Below are positions 34,951-46,200 of a stretch of 64,000 nt of DNA, piece by piece. Source of the stretch: Gavia stellata. Taxonomy: Eukaryota; Chordata; Aves; Gaviiformes; Gaviidae. The stretch lies in contig NC_082594.1 in the NCBI RefSeq assembly GCF_030936135.1, positions 21,061,553 through 21,125,552 of the forward strand, in the 5' to 3' direction. The position numbers and the translations under genes are program-made. The notes under the pieces are model-generated. The model was not told where the DNA came from, ran no database searches, and saw nothing but the letters and a program-made list of their open reading frames with translations. How positions within the stretch are numbered: position 1 is the first letter of the stretch; every line of letters begins with the position of its first letter.

Positions 34951-35809
34951 CAGGGCTGGTGCCAGGGGCTGATGTGGGCTCCTGAAACATGCTCTAACGC
35001 AGGGGCACCCACAAACCCCATAGCTCAGGCCCCTGGGGCAGATGGCCGACACACAGAGCCTGCTATTGCTCCCATCTGTGTGGGGTCAGCCTCTTGCCTG
35101 GGGCTGTGGTCACCTCGCAGCCCCTCACCGCCCTGTCCCACCCCTTCCCACCATCCCTCGGTCTCCTCTTTATTGGCAGGGGCTGGGGAGAGGGAGGTGG
35201 AGTTCAGCACGAGGGTGCAGGCAAATAAATGTTATGTCTAAACACCGGGGAGCAATTCAGGTGCTTAATGTGCCTACCTTGTGCCACTTTAGTTGTCTTA
35301 CAGACAAATACCCTGTGAGCATGCATGAAAATGGCACATAGGACACTGGGCCTGGGAAAAATGCACGCCCTTTTACATCCCTCGGGTGGGATACGCTAGG
35401 GCGTCTCACATTGCAGAGAATACCTATTTTAATTTCAACTGTAATGCCGAGGACTCCATTCATTCTTGTCTACCGGGCGTTAGCTCACACCTGGCTGCAC
35501 AGAGCAGGATTCAGTCAACTGAAAACAGGCTCCACGGTGTCACTTTGGGTAGTGCGAGGAGTCTCACCTGACCTGGAGCTGCCACTCCAGGACAGGGCAG
35601 GCCTGGCACAACGCTGGACCGTACCAGTCTGCTCTGTCCAGAGGTCTCAGGCCCACCACCAACTCCCAAATGACAACAGGTCTTTATCTGTAGATAACCG
35701 AATGTTTCTCTGTCGGTAACTCTGTCCATAGCAGAGTTCCTGCATACATAACGTGTCACTGAGGAGGATGGATATAGTCATATTTAAGGACTTCTTGGGG
35801 TTTCACTTG
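34951..35809. other. No supported gene; upstream flank of the PHF7-like gene
   Basis: GC content falls across this stretch. Open frames on both strands overlap each other and show no recognisable domain. A short palindromic pair, TCTTTATCTGTAGATAAC, occurs near 35680. No repeat family is recognised. Confidence 0.4.
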
Positions 35810-36056
35810 TGGTGGGTTGACCTTGGCTGGATGCCAGGTGCCCACCAAGCTGCTCTATCACTCCCCCTCCTCAACTGGGCAGGGGGAAAAAAATATGACA
35901 AAAGGCTTGTGGGTCAAGATAAGGACAGGGAGAGATCACTCACCAGTTACTGTCATGGGCAAAACAGACTTGCCTCGGGGAAATTAATTTAATTTATTAC
36001 CAATCAAATCAGAGTAGGGTGAAGAAAAATAAAACTAATTCTTAAAGCACCTTCCT

Positions 36057-36085
36057 CCCCCCCCGCCCCCCCCGCCCCCAACCCC
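36057..36085 (-). repeat. C-rich run, quadruplex-capable on the minus strand
   Basis: Runs of C interrupted by single G or AA give four or more G-tracts on the minus strand, close upstream (in LTR sense) of the polyadenylation signal of the solo LTR. The run is also a likely assembly and sequencing trouble spot. Confidence 0.7.
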
Positions 36086-36523
36086 TTATTCCCAGGCTCA
36101 ACTTCACTCCCGATTTTCTCTACCTCATCCCCTCAAGCAGCACAGGGGGATGGGGAACGGGGGTTGTGGTCAGTTCTTCACACATCTCTGCCGCTCCTTC
36201 CTCCTCGCTCTTTTCCCCTGCTCCAACATGGGGTCCCTCCCAAAGTAGACATCCACGTACTTCTCCAATGTAAGTCCTTCCCATGGGCTGCAGCTCTTCA
36301 CAAACTGCTCCAGCATGGGTCCTTTCCACGTGTCCTTTCCACGGGGTGCAGTTCTTCAGGAACAGACTGCTCCAGCGTGAGTCCCCCACGGGGTCACAAG
36401 TCCTGCCAGCAAACCTGCTCCAGTGTGGGATTCTTTCCACGGGGTCACAGGTCCTGCCAGGTGCCTGTTCCACCACAGGCTTCCCATGGGGTCACAGCCT
36501 ACTTCAGGTGCATCCACCTGCTC

Positions 36524-36627
36524 TCTCGTGGGGTCTTCCTTGGGCTGCAGGTGGGTATCTGCTGCACCATGGACCTCTCGTGGGGTCTTCCTTGGGCTGC
36601 AGGTGGGTATCTGCTGCACCATGGACC
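36524..36627 (-). repeat. Perfect 52-bp tandem duplication in the solo LTR
   Basis: 36524-36575 and 36576-36627 are identical by eye (TCTCGTGGGGTCTTCC at the start of each unit). The surrounding LTR contains looser repeats of the same kind. Because 52 is not a multiple of three, this is not a coding repeat. The exact identity suggests recent duplication or gene-conversion-type exchange. Confidence 0.88.
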
Positions 36628-36996
36628 TCCATGGGCTGCAGGGGAACAGCCTGCCTCACCACGAACTGCAGGGGAATCTCTGCTCCGGCACCTGGAATCT
36701 CTGCTCCTCCCCCTCCTTCTTCACTGACCTTGGTGTCTGAAGAGTTGTTTCTCTCACATATTCTCACTCCTCTCTTCCAGCTGCTGTTGCACAGCAGTAT
36801 TTTTCCCCTTAAATATGTTATCACAGAGGCGCTACCACCATCGCTGATTGGCTCAGCTTTGGTCAGCAGCTGGTCTGTCTTGGACCTGGCTGGCATTGGC
36901 TCTATCCGACATAGGGGAAGCTTCTAGCAGCTTGTCACAGAAGCCACCCCTGTAACCCCCCCCACTACAAAAACCTTGCCACACAAACCAAATACA

Positions 36997-38079
36997 CACC
37001 GAAGCAGTATTTCCATGGATGTGTACACACTGAGCATGGGCGAGGTTGGTTTTCAACATCATCAAAAAGTACTCCAAGGAGGATGTGTTGGGGGAAACCT
37101 GTAATGAGCAGACATGCATTGCAAATGCAGTGTGCTTGACCACTGCTGCATCTTCATGGGTAGGAGTATGGTGTGTCCTGGTGGTGTGGTGTACAGGTCT
37201 CTGCCAATCCTCTCAAAGGTGTTTTCCATTCTCAGTAGAGCACACAAATATTTTCAGTAGAGCATGCAAACATTTTCAGTCCATTTATACCAAGCAAGGC
37301 ACAGCAAAGAAACACAAGTCTAGGACCCCTACCCTGCAACTCACTAGATCATCATCTGCTCCAGCCCTTTGCATGACTTGCCTTCACTCATCTCCTTGTG
37401 CAGGGAGGCACAGGGGTGGTCCTGAGACACGGCTGTCTCCCCCAGTCTGTGGGAGTCTCATGAACACATAGGAGCTTATCCTGTCTGGACTTCTTTGATT
37501 AGACTCTTGAGAATTAGTCTAGTCCAGACTCTTTCAAACACACCTGTACATTTCTGCTTAAGGATGCAGGTGTGCCTGGAAGGGGACAACAGAGCAGTGA
37601 CTGTGCTGTGTGTCTCCCAGCAATGCTAGAGACTGACATGCCAGATTTTTTGTTTCACACAGGCACCTGAAGAGGATTCATTGCTGCCGGGCCATGGCAG
37701 GAACCCACACTGAGGGCTGGAACCATAGGAAGTGGGAAAGGAGCTGAAGGCCATGCTACAGAGATGTGGGAGTGAGTAGGTGCAACATGCAGTGGGACAG
37801 GAGCTGAGACAGGGTCTGTTTCAAGGGTTGAGAGCTGCAGTGAGGCCCTGGGCAGCACCAGCGAGCCTGCACCCTGCAGCTGGAAGCCAGGGATGCCTCC
37901 CTCAGACAAATAAACACCCTTTGGGAGAGTAGGCACAGCCACTGCGGTGATGTACGCTGCTTACTTCTCTCATCAGTGAACAAGTGACAATAACAATAAA
38001 AGTGCCTTACATAACTAAGATAATAATCTTACAGTCACTTTTCCTAATAGATAATACTTCTTAAGCCTCTTACTGCTTT
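36997..38079. other. No supported gene
   Basis: Unique sequence. A short 22-bp tandem, TTTTCAGTAGAGCA-type, occurs at about 37232-37280. Short frames such as 37655-37942 lack any recognisable domain. Confidence 0.4.
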
Positions 38080-38330
38080 TGTCTGTTTCTTCCAGACTAT
38101 CTTCAATTTGTTATCATCCATTAAGTAAGGTGCCCAAACAAGGCAGACTACCATTACCTGCATCCTCACCACAACCAAATAGAGCAGAATAATTACCCCC
38201 AGTGACTCGCATATGACACTGCTATTAATATTTCCCAGAATTTTATTTTCTTTTCTGGAAAGTGTATCTCATCATTGACTCCTATTGGGTCTGACTCATC
38301 ACTGAGTCATGTTCAATTAGCTTTTCCAAT
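38080..38330 (-). mobile_element. Ancient CR1/L3-type fragment
   Basis: The antisense words 'aaggtgcccaaacaaggcag', 'ccaaatagagcagaataatta' and 'ttaatatttcccagaatttta' match the region of old CR1 copies that encodes the C-terminal reverse transcriptase (the 'CVQFWAP'-type block). Divergence is high and no frame survives. Borders are approximate. Confidence 0.5.
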
Positions 38331-41300
38331 CAGAGTGATTTCAAGCAACCTAATCAAAATGTAGGAGCAGCTCCTTCTAGAAAAAGCCTATTCTAAAAAA
38401 AAAAAAAGGGGGGAAATAATTAGTCAATTATTTCAGAGTACTTTATTACTTTGCCATTTTATTATTGAGGAAAAAACTGACATTTGTCCACTGAGTCTGG
38501 AGAAATGGATTTTGTGAAGGATTTTCAATCTGTAAACCACCATGGACCTTCTGAAAGGTTTGCAAAATGTAGCTAAAAAAAGAAAGCCTTTTGTCAGTTA
38601 GGCTAACTTCACTGCATGAATGTGCATCTTCTCAGCTAACATATATTGTTTGAACAATTAAAAATGGATGAAATTATTGTTTTGGGTAAATTGTTGAGTA
38701 TGTTTAGGTGATTCACATGTTCTAGATGCTCACTGTCACTCAAATCTTTATGTTGTCCTTTTAAGACAATTAAATACACATGGACAAATTTTCAAAGGCA
38801 ACTATCAAGTCTACTGAGCTATAATGAAGAGTACCTCAATATATAAGTAATATATGTATTTAAAGAAGAATAACAGCATATTTACCAACTTGCATTCACA
38901 GATGCAGAGTTTTATACATACAGGAGGTACAGGTAGAAGTTGGGAAAGATGGCCCAAATTGTTTAAATTCTTCTCTAGCCAAGTTGCTAATCATGGTAAA
39001 TGTTCCCTTTATCCTCTTTTTACCACAGTCACACTTCTCATTCTGCAACAGTATTTGTTGAAGATAGATGAAGAAAAGGAGACGATTGTCTACACAAATG
39101 AATAAAACCTGAAATTGTGGAGGTTAAAATGCAGAAAAGTGTCAGGAGAATCAATATTTAATTAACACCTCTACAATACATATAGTGTAAGAAAAGCTTC
39201 TGATACCTATTAGCTACCAATACAGCTTTAGCTGCTGGGTTAGCGTAAGCGCTTCACCTAAGGAACCTAGGCTAAATAAGGAGTTAATAGTGTGAAAATG
39301 AGGATAAAAAGCAGATTAAAGTGGGGGGAAATCTTGTGTTTCCAGCTCTAGAAAGTAAGCCAGATGAATTACTTTCGAGAGAGACTGAGGAGGGTACAAG
39401 GGGAGAAAACTTGCAGGCAAAATCTGGGTTTTCTCCTGTGTAAATTATACCTTCAAATTCTAGGCTTTCTGCTGAGCAGATTAATTTACAAATGGAACTG
39501 AAAGGGCAGCAAGAAATAGATATTTAATGAAGAAATGCTGTTTTGTCTGTAAAGATTTGCTAGAGGTTGAGTCTATATTATCGGCTTGTGCTGTTTTCTG
39601 GGATGGTTGAGTTAGGCTTTGTCTTTCAAGCGCTAGAAATCACTAGGGGTGAGTTTCTTAGTTATAAGTATTGCTGTTATTTTATTATTGGAAAAATCGA
39701 GTTATATAACCTCCGTGGGATAATATATATGACCACTTGGCAAATTGAAAGGAAAAAATGCAGTTTTACACAATATGCTACCAGAGCTAATTGATATACA
39801 CAATACACTCCCAAAGCTAATTGAAGTTAATGGAAACATTGCTAATTATTTTATTGGTCAGTGGAGAAGTCACACATAAAATAACTAGCAAAACAAGAAA
39901 AGGTAAATGGGTATTCTCTTGCAACTACATATGAGGTTTTGGGCATTTATGCTGTCACACCTGAAGATTTGGTGAACCAGTGCTCCAAAGCCTGCCTACA
40001 TTTCCCAAAAACTAAAGTAAACTAGTTTTTTTGCTTTGTGAAAGGTCAGGTTTGTACACAGTATTTGCACACTAGTTTCAACTTTAAGAGCAGAAAATAA
40101 ATTTTGGCTTCAAGTTTGGCTTTGAATTAAGGCTGGACGGGGACACGCTCCCAGCTGTTACTGGGGTTGTTGCTTTTACAGTGGTAAACTTGCACCTGTC
40201 TTCATATTGTCAGCTCAGTTTTCCATCCATCTGTCAAAGATGCACATGCTTTTAAAGCTTTTTGAAATTAGAACCTCATTTTGAAATTTTCGCTACCAGA
40301 AGAGTTAAATAATCTATCTTGTCTTGACATGTTGTGGAGCAGTCCTGTACTCTTGCAGGTTCAAGTTCAGTGCTAGGACAATGTAATGACATTAACCTTC
40401 CAGAGTTGCAATTCTTTTAAGGCAATAATTTTTTTTTTTTTTTCACAATAGTCTCGCTTTCCCTTTTTCACATCGTGGTTTTTAACCAGCCACCTTTGGG
40501 ATGTCCCCCTTGCCTGGTGCTCTTTCTGCAATTTCTTATTTGTTGCTAATTGGCAGTGACTTTGATGTGTCTTAGCTGACTTTTGGCTGGGTCATTTTCT
40601 GAACTTCATTGTTTTATTGTTTGATAGTTGCTTTCTTTGTAATCCAAAATCCTTGTGCCACAGTTTTCTCTGCAATAAGTGATTGCCATATTGCATTCAT
40701 GTAGTTCCTGGTCCTTGCTCCCATTTTTTTTTTCCCTCAATGCGAAAAAAAAAAAAAATTTGGGGTGTTCTCTCCTTTAATTGGAGTTCACCTCTCTGAT
40801 TATGCCATCTCCTTCCTACTATGAGTCAGGGCCTAAAGAGAATTGCATAGAAAAATGTCAAACCTATCAGCATGAGAAACTTCAGCACTGAGTCAATTAG
40901 GAGTCAGTTGAAATATTCAGATAATTCGCCCTCAAACATCCTCAGCAGCTGCTGCTGCTGCCTTTTGCCACACCTTTTAACGATGGTTAGAACTGGCAGT
41001 AAGAGCTGCCAGAGGAGCGAGAAAAATGTATCAGTGTCATCATCTGTACTTAGGACAAAATGTAAAGCAAAAAGAACATGCGATTTTGATTGGAATTTGT
41101 ATCCAAGCATGTAATTCACAATAATTCATTAGATTAATCCAACTCTTGCAGCACATTCAAAAGCACAAACTGACTGTGACATCCTTCATTTTTCACATTT
41201 GGCAAACGTAAAATATGTAATTACGCAGATTCCAGCAGCACTGCTTATTTCATGATTGATCAGACTGGTCACACAAAAGCACTTTTGTTCTACCAAGACA

Positions 41301-42362
41301 ATGAGTGCTACAGGACTTTCAGCACAAATTCTTACAGTTAAAAAAGACTAAAAACATATGAGTATTCTCAGGTTTATCTATATCTTTCAAACTCTATCTT
41401 CCATAAGCATTTTGTGCCAGAAATAGTCTGTCACACCAGTTTATGAACTCGAAAAGGGTGTTCTTACAGTGAAGTTGATGTTACATTTTAAACAAGTTAA
41501 TTCTTACAGTAGTTATCTTCAGTCCTTAGTATGCCCCACTGATGCTGATGTTTAGAACATTTTTTTCCTGCATGCAGATGAACTCACTGATGCAAAGCAA
41601 CAAGAACCCATTTAATACATGTGTTTTCCTGCCTTGCGTGCATTGCCAACATACTGGTAATACACACCAGTAAACAAGGCCAGCTTCTGCAAATGAACCT
41701 GGGAGGCATAAAAAAAAGTATCAATTAGTAGCATCCTATTATCCCAAACTTTTGAAAGAAAATAAGCTTTTTAGTGACTTGCCTTAAACTGTGCTCATTT
41801 GCAAATTATTAGTATTATTTTAATTACATTAATGGCCTTTGCTTAAAAATCTCCCTCCACTTTTTAATAGCAAAGCTACAGGAAGATGCCAGTGTTGATT
41901 GATCGGAAGTGTTTATAGTAGAGTCCAGCAGGATCTGTTATTGCACTAGTCACAGAACGCAGCAGGCGATGCACTCGAGCAGTAAATACAACCCCAAAAC
42001 CCTGCTGGGGAAATGAGCCCTTACCAGGAATAGCTCAGATTGTCCACGCTCAGTGGCGCCCTTTTAGTTTTTGTTGTCTTTTTAATTGTCTCACCAGCAA
42101 AGATTTAAGTCTGTTGAAAAAGTATCAACTTTTTTTAAATACATATATTGTATCTTTCATTTTACTTTGACTGTTTTATGGAAAATGGTGCTTCAGAGTT
42201 TAGGAGTTTTAGCCCCGATCTAAAGAATTGTGAATATCACTGAAGAATTCTATAGACTGATTTAAAGTACACTCATTTAAGCTATTGACTGGATTTATGT
42301 CCCTTGGTATTACATTATGTTTCATTGGATTACTTGCTTATAAACTTTATGTTTATAAACAT
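38331..42362. other. No supported gene; possible conserved element
   Basis: AT-rich, with homopolymer runs near 38396, 40430 and 40745. The stretch 40800-41330 differs in texture: it is dense in homeodomain-like cores (CATTAGATTAATCC near 41127), a CAG/CTG-rich word near 40945 and few homopolymers, as seen in conserved non-coding elements. Frames at 40872-41114 (both strands) contain no domain. Confidence 0.35.
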
Positions 42363-43640
42363 AATAGTCCGCAGTGACTGGAAAAGAGGTCCCCAGTGGC
42401 TGGAAAAAGGGAAACATCACACCCATCTTTAAAAAGGGTAAAAAGGAGGATCCTGGGAGCTACCAACCAGTCAGCCTCACCTCCATGCCTGGTAAGATCA
42501 TGGAACAAATCCTCCTGGAAGATACGCCGAAACATATGCAAGACAGGGAGGTGGCTTCACCAAGGGTAAATCATTCTTGACTAACCTAGTGACCTTCTAT
42601 GATAGAGTGACTGCTTCAGTGGACAAGGGAAGAACTATGGATGTCATCTACCTGGAATTCTGTAAGGCCTTTGATACAATCCCCCACAACACTCCAATGT
42701 TGTTACCAATATTATTTAATATTTTCGTCAATGTCATAGTGGGATTGAGTGTATCCTCAACAAGTTTGCAGATGACACCAAGCTAAGTTGTGCAGTTGAT
42801 TTGCTTGAGGGAAGGGATGTCATCCAGAGGGACTGTGACAGGCTTGAGGAGTGGGCCCAGGTGAACCTCATGAAGTTCAACAAAGCCAAGTGCAAGGTTC
42901 TGCACCTGGATCAGAGCAATAAAATTGACTGAGAGCTGCCCTGCAGAGAAGGACTTGGGGATACTGGTGGATGAAAAATTGGAGATGAGCCAGCAATGTG
43001 CACTTTCAGCCCAGAAAGCCAGCCATATATCCTGGGGTGCATAAAAAGAAGCATGGCCAGCAGGTCAAGGGAGGTGGTTCTCCCCGTCTACTCTCTGCTT
43101 TCCTGAGACCTCACCTGGAGTACTGCATCCAGCTCTGGGCTCCACAGTACAAGAAAGACATGGACCTGTTGGATTGGGTCCAGATAAGGGACACAAAAAT
43201 GATCTGAGGGCTGGAACGCCTCTCCTGTGAAGAAAGGCTAAGAGAGTTGGGATTATTCAGCCTGGAGAAGAAAAGACTCTGGGGACACCTTATTACAACC
43301 TTCCAATACTTAAAGGGGGCTTATAAGAAAGATGGAGACAGACTTTTTACCATGGTCTCTAGTGACTGCATACGGGGGAAATGGTTTTAAACTGAAAGAG
43401 GATAGGTTTAGACTGGACATGAGAAAGAAATTCTTTACAATGAGGGTGATGAGACTCTGGAACAGGTTGCCCAGAGAAGTTGTGGATTGGAAGTGTTCAA
43501 GGTCAGCTTGGATGGGGCTTTGAGCAACCTGAACTAGTGAAACATGTCCCTGCCTATGGCAAGGGCAGTGGACTAGATGATGTCTAAAAGTCCCTTCCAA
43601 CCCAAACCATTCTATATTCTATGATTGTATGATTCTATGT
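42363..43640 (+). mobile_element. CR1 copy, 5'-truncated and degraded
   Basis: Plus-strand CR1 of about 1.3 kb, starting in the reverse transcriptase and ending in 'cattctatattctatgattgtatgattctatg'. Landmarks are [16 protein letters not shown] (42374 frame), [11 protein letters not shown]...[12 protein letters not shown] (42577 frame), [19 protein letters not shown] (42998 frame) and [12 protein letters not shown] (43332 frame). The block around the catalytic FADD box is frameshifted ('gtttgcagatgacaccaagc' near 42765). It is inactive. Confidence 0.92.
42374..43523 (+). pseudogene. CR1 ORF2 reverse transcriptase remnant
   Basis: Reverse transcriptase in at least four frame fragments (42374-42580, 42577-42786, 42998-43207, 43332-43523). 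The N-terminal endonuclease is absent. A deletion joins the H-N-x-P-M region directly to L-L-P-I-L-F-N-I-F, removing the usual G-V-P-Q-G-S motif. No functional product is expected. Confidence 0.8.
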
Positions 43641-45939
43641 TACATAGACTTCTCCAGCCTTAAGATTTTCAGATCTCACGTATATTGTACTACACAGTAG
43701 CTAGATCTGTAATACTAATAAGACAAATGAAATGCTCTGGGGATCATTTTCTGTACAACCTATATTTGATGCTGCAGTGCCCAGCTCAACATTTACATCT
43801 GTTAACCCAGCGACGCCTTGATAAAAATTTCCGGAGGATCACAAGTATAAATATCAGTTCTCTGAACATCTTCAAATATGAAAGTGTCTAATGTTCAACT
43901 CACTGGAATATGGCATATATTTAAAAGCTTAAAATAAATAATGCAGCGTCCATAAATAAAATGCTTCGTTTTTAAGCAAAGCATATTTTTAGGTATTAGA
44001 AGATGTTTTCAGTGTAAATTTCTCATATCCTGGCTGAAAGAAAGAGCGTGGGCAGACATATAAGATAGGAGGAAATAACAATTTCTCAACAATGCTGCTC
44101 TTGACTCACTTCCTTAGATTTCCCTGGGAAGGTGAAGACAAACCTCCTCTGTATATATTCCAGCAAGATATGTCCCTCTCTTCCACCCAAGTCTCTGTAC
44201 CTTTGCAGGGGATTGATGCTGTGTGCCCTGATTTACAGGACAAGGGCTAGTGCTGCTAATACACATAATTGTATGAAGAGTACCTCATCTCACAGCTTTA
44301 TCTTGGAAACAGCTTGAGAAAAACTTGAGACTGGTGGGCTAGAGCAAGGGCCAGTGGAGGAAGGACTGATCTGTTCATCCTCTCGGTGGTCACTACAGGC
44401 TGCAGGCTGTACTTGCTGGGTTTCCTAAATTAGAAAGCAACCTGTTTATTTCACTGCTGAAGGCAAAAGAGGGAGTCAGTTCACTTCATGCCTAAAGGAC
44501 TCCACTGCTCCCGCCCCTTATTCCAAAAATTATATCTCTGCCAGTGCCACTAAGTGAGAAAGGATGTGAAGCAGCAAAAGGTTTGAAAGAGAGACTTCTG
44601 ACGGTGATGTCTTCCTCTGCAAATACTTAGGTGAGCTCTAGGCCTTGAATGCCCATAGGGCCTGGGAACCCTGTGTCCAACTATATAACTCCTTCAGTGG
44701 GCTGTGAAACTAACATCACTAGCAACTTTACAGAGTCTTCAGACCCCTTCCTATGGGTCCACAGTGTTTGGGGGCCTCTTGTCCCCTAAATCCAGTCAGT
44801 TCTGCTGGGTCGTGCAGGATAGGCTTTGACAGGTAGGAGCAGGAGAGCAGGTTCAGCTGGAGTTCCCTCTAACTTGGGTGAATTCTCAGAAGGGGCCCAT
44901 GGGGCACCTACCAGCTTGTCTCCTGTCACTGACAGCCCAACAGAAGAGTTTAGCTGCACTTGGTGGCCTCCTGCCCTTACATAGCCTGCATGCAGGCCAA
45001 GGTCTCCTGCAAGTGGGTTTCTTTTACAGCTGCCTGAGCAGGTGAATGTGCACAGCTTGAGTAAGTGGCGTTCAGTATCTCTTCTCAGCACAGACTGTGA
45101 GTGCATGATAAAGGTCATCTCACTGGAACTAATATTATCAGTCTTGCTGAGCCGAGTCCTGGTCTATGCCAGGTCTATGCCTGAAAACCAACTGCTGGTT
45201 TTCAGACCAGGAGACTTTTCCACCTGGTGGGTAAGGAGGGGTCAGTCATCTTCCCTCCAGCCCCTGGACCAGAAGATATTTGATGGGATGAATTGTGGCT
45301 AAGTCTTGGATAATATGTTTCTGACCTCAGTCCTGCTTTGAGGAATTCCTTCAGGTGCTGGCTGCTGATGCAGAAAGCCCAGTCAGGTTTAGCCAGGCCA
45401 TGCCTAAGACTATGTAGGAGGGCATTAGACCTCTTGTTCAGCCAGCTCCTTCTACTAGCTATCAGACTCCTCCAGACCTTATACCAAGGTTGTGACTACA
45501 TCTTTCCTCTCCCTTGCTTCTCTCTGCTCTCCCCATACAAATTGCTTGTGTGGGGCAGGCGTGCTGATTCATGTCTCTTTGCATGTCTTCAAGGTCATTC
45601 CACTAGTGTTTTACTTGTAAGCAGTTTGAGTGCTAAATAACCCTTTCCTTATTTCCTCATTTTTAACCTGTTCTTTCAATCTTTTTCTTTTTTTACTAGT
45701 TCCTTTTTAGAACCATTTTGATTCATCACTATGTGCTAGGTCCCCTCCTCAGCTCCCAAACTCAAGGAGAGCTTTTTGTTTCAAGCTATCCTCTGTATGA
45801 GGAAATCATCAATGATAATGTCTAGCTTAGAGGAAAGACATATCCAACAGGCCTGTAGAGGATAAAGCTTGCCATTAGAAACCTTTGTAGCTTTTATCAA
45901 TCAGAGGTCTAGACAGTGCTGCAGACAGCAATTTCCTCC
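43641..45939. other. No supported gene
   Basis: Moderately GC-rich between 44640 and 45320 and AT-rich elsewhere. The minus frame 44786-45118 (110 codons) and plus frames 45042-45302 and 45338-45640 have no recognisable domain. An interrupted inverted repeat lies at 45158-45211. Confidence 0.4.
45158..45211. repeat. Interrupted inverted repeat
   Basis: CTGAAAACCA (45181-45190) pairs with TGGTTTTCAG (45196-45205) across a 5-nt loop. CCTGGTCT (45158-45165) pairs with AGACCAGG (45204-45211). The left arm holds an extra stretch that looks like a local duplication of GGTCTATGCC. Removing it would leave a continuous 16-bp stem. Confidence 0.75.
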
Positions 45940-46200
45940 ACCTGGTTGTGTTTCATATCCACTGACAGACACATTCCCCACAAATTTTTCAGCTCTTTGT
46001 GAATCTGTTTAAATTTTGGACTGCCCACTGTCCTTTGACAATCAACTCCATAATTTAGCAATATGTTCTATGAAAACACTTTTGGTTTTGGCCTCAATAT
46101 CACTGTCTGTCCCTGAGTTCCTGTGCTGTGATGAGTAAACATTGCCTATTCACCTTTTACATGCCATAAAAGATTTTATAAACTTCCAAGTTGAAGTGGA
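45940..46200 (-). mobile_element. Ancient CR1/L3-type 3' fragment
   Basis: The antisense words 'catccactgacagacacatt', 'caatcaactccataatttag', 'atgaaaacacttttggttttg' and 'gccataaaagattttataaac' match, in order, the end of ORF2 of very old amniote CR1 copies (F-F-x-x-x-V...-W-N-x-L...). It is heavily diverged and non-coding. Confidence 0.55.

Larger units (their letters stand above)
35810..36996 (-). mobile_element. Solo LTR of an avian endogenous retrovirus
   Basis: The antisense boundaries 'tggtgggttgaccttggctgg' and 'cttgccacacaaaccaaataca' match a long avian LTR I recognise from memory; in sense it starts TGTATTTGG. In sense order it has a TATA-like word (TATTTAAG near 36810), a repeat-rich middle, and AATAAA (plus TTTATT, 35993-35998). 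No internal retroviral genes and no second copy are present, so it is a solo LTR of about 1.19 kb. I found no convincing target-site duplication. The element is non-coding. Confidence 0.85.

Noticed and set aside
35808..36998. Target-site duplication for the solo LTR
   Set aside because: Trying both plausible borders gave no matching 4-6 bp flanks, so none is claimed.
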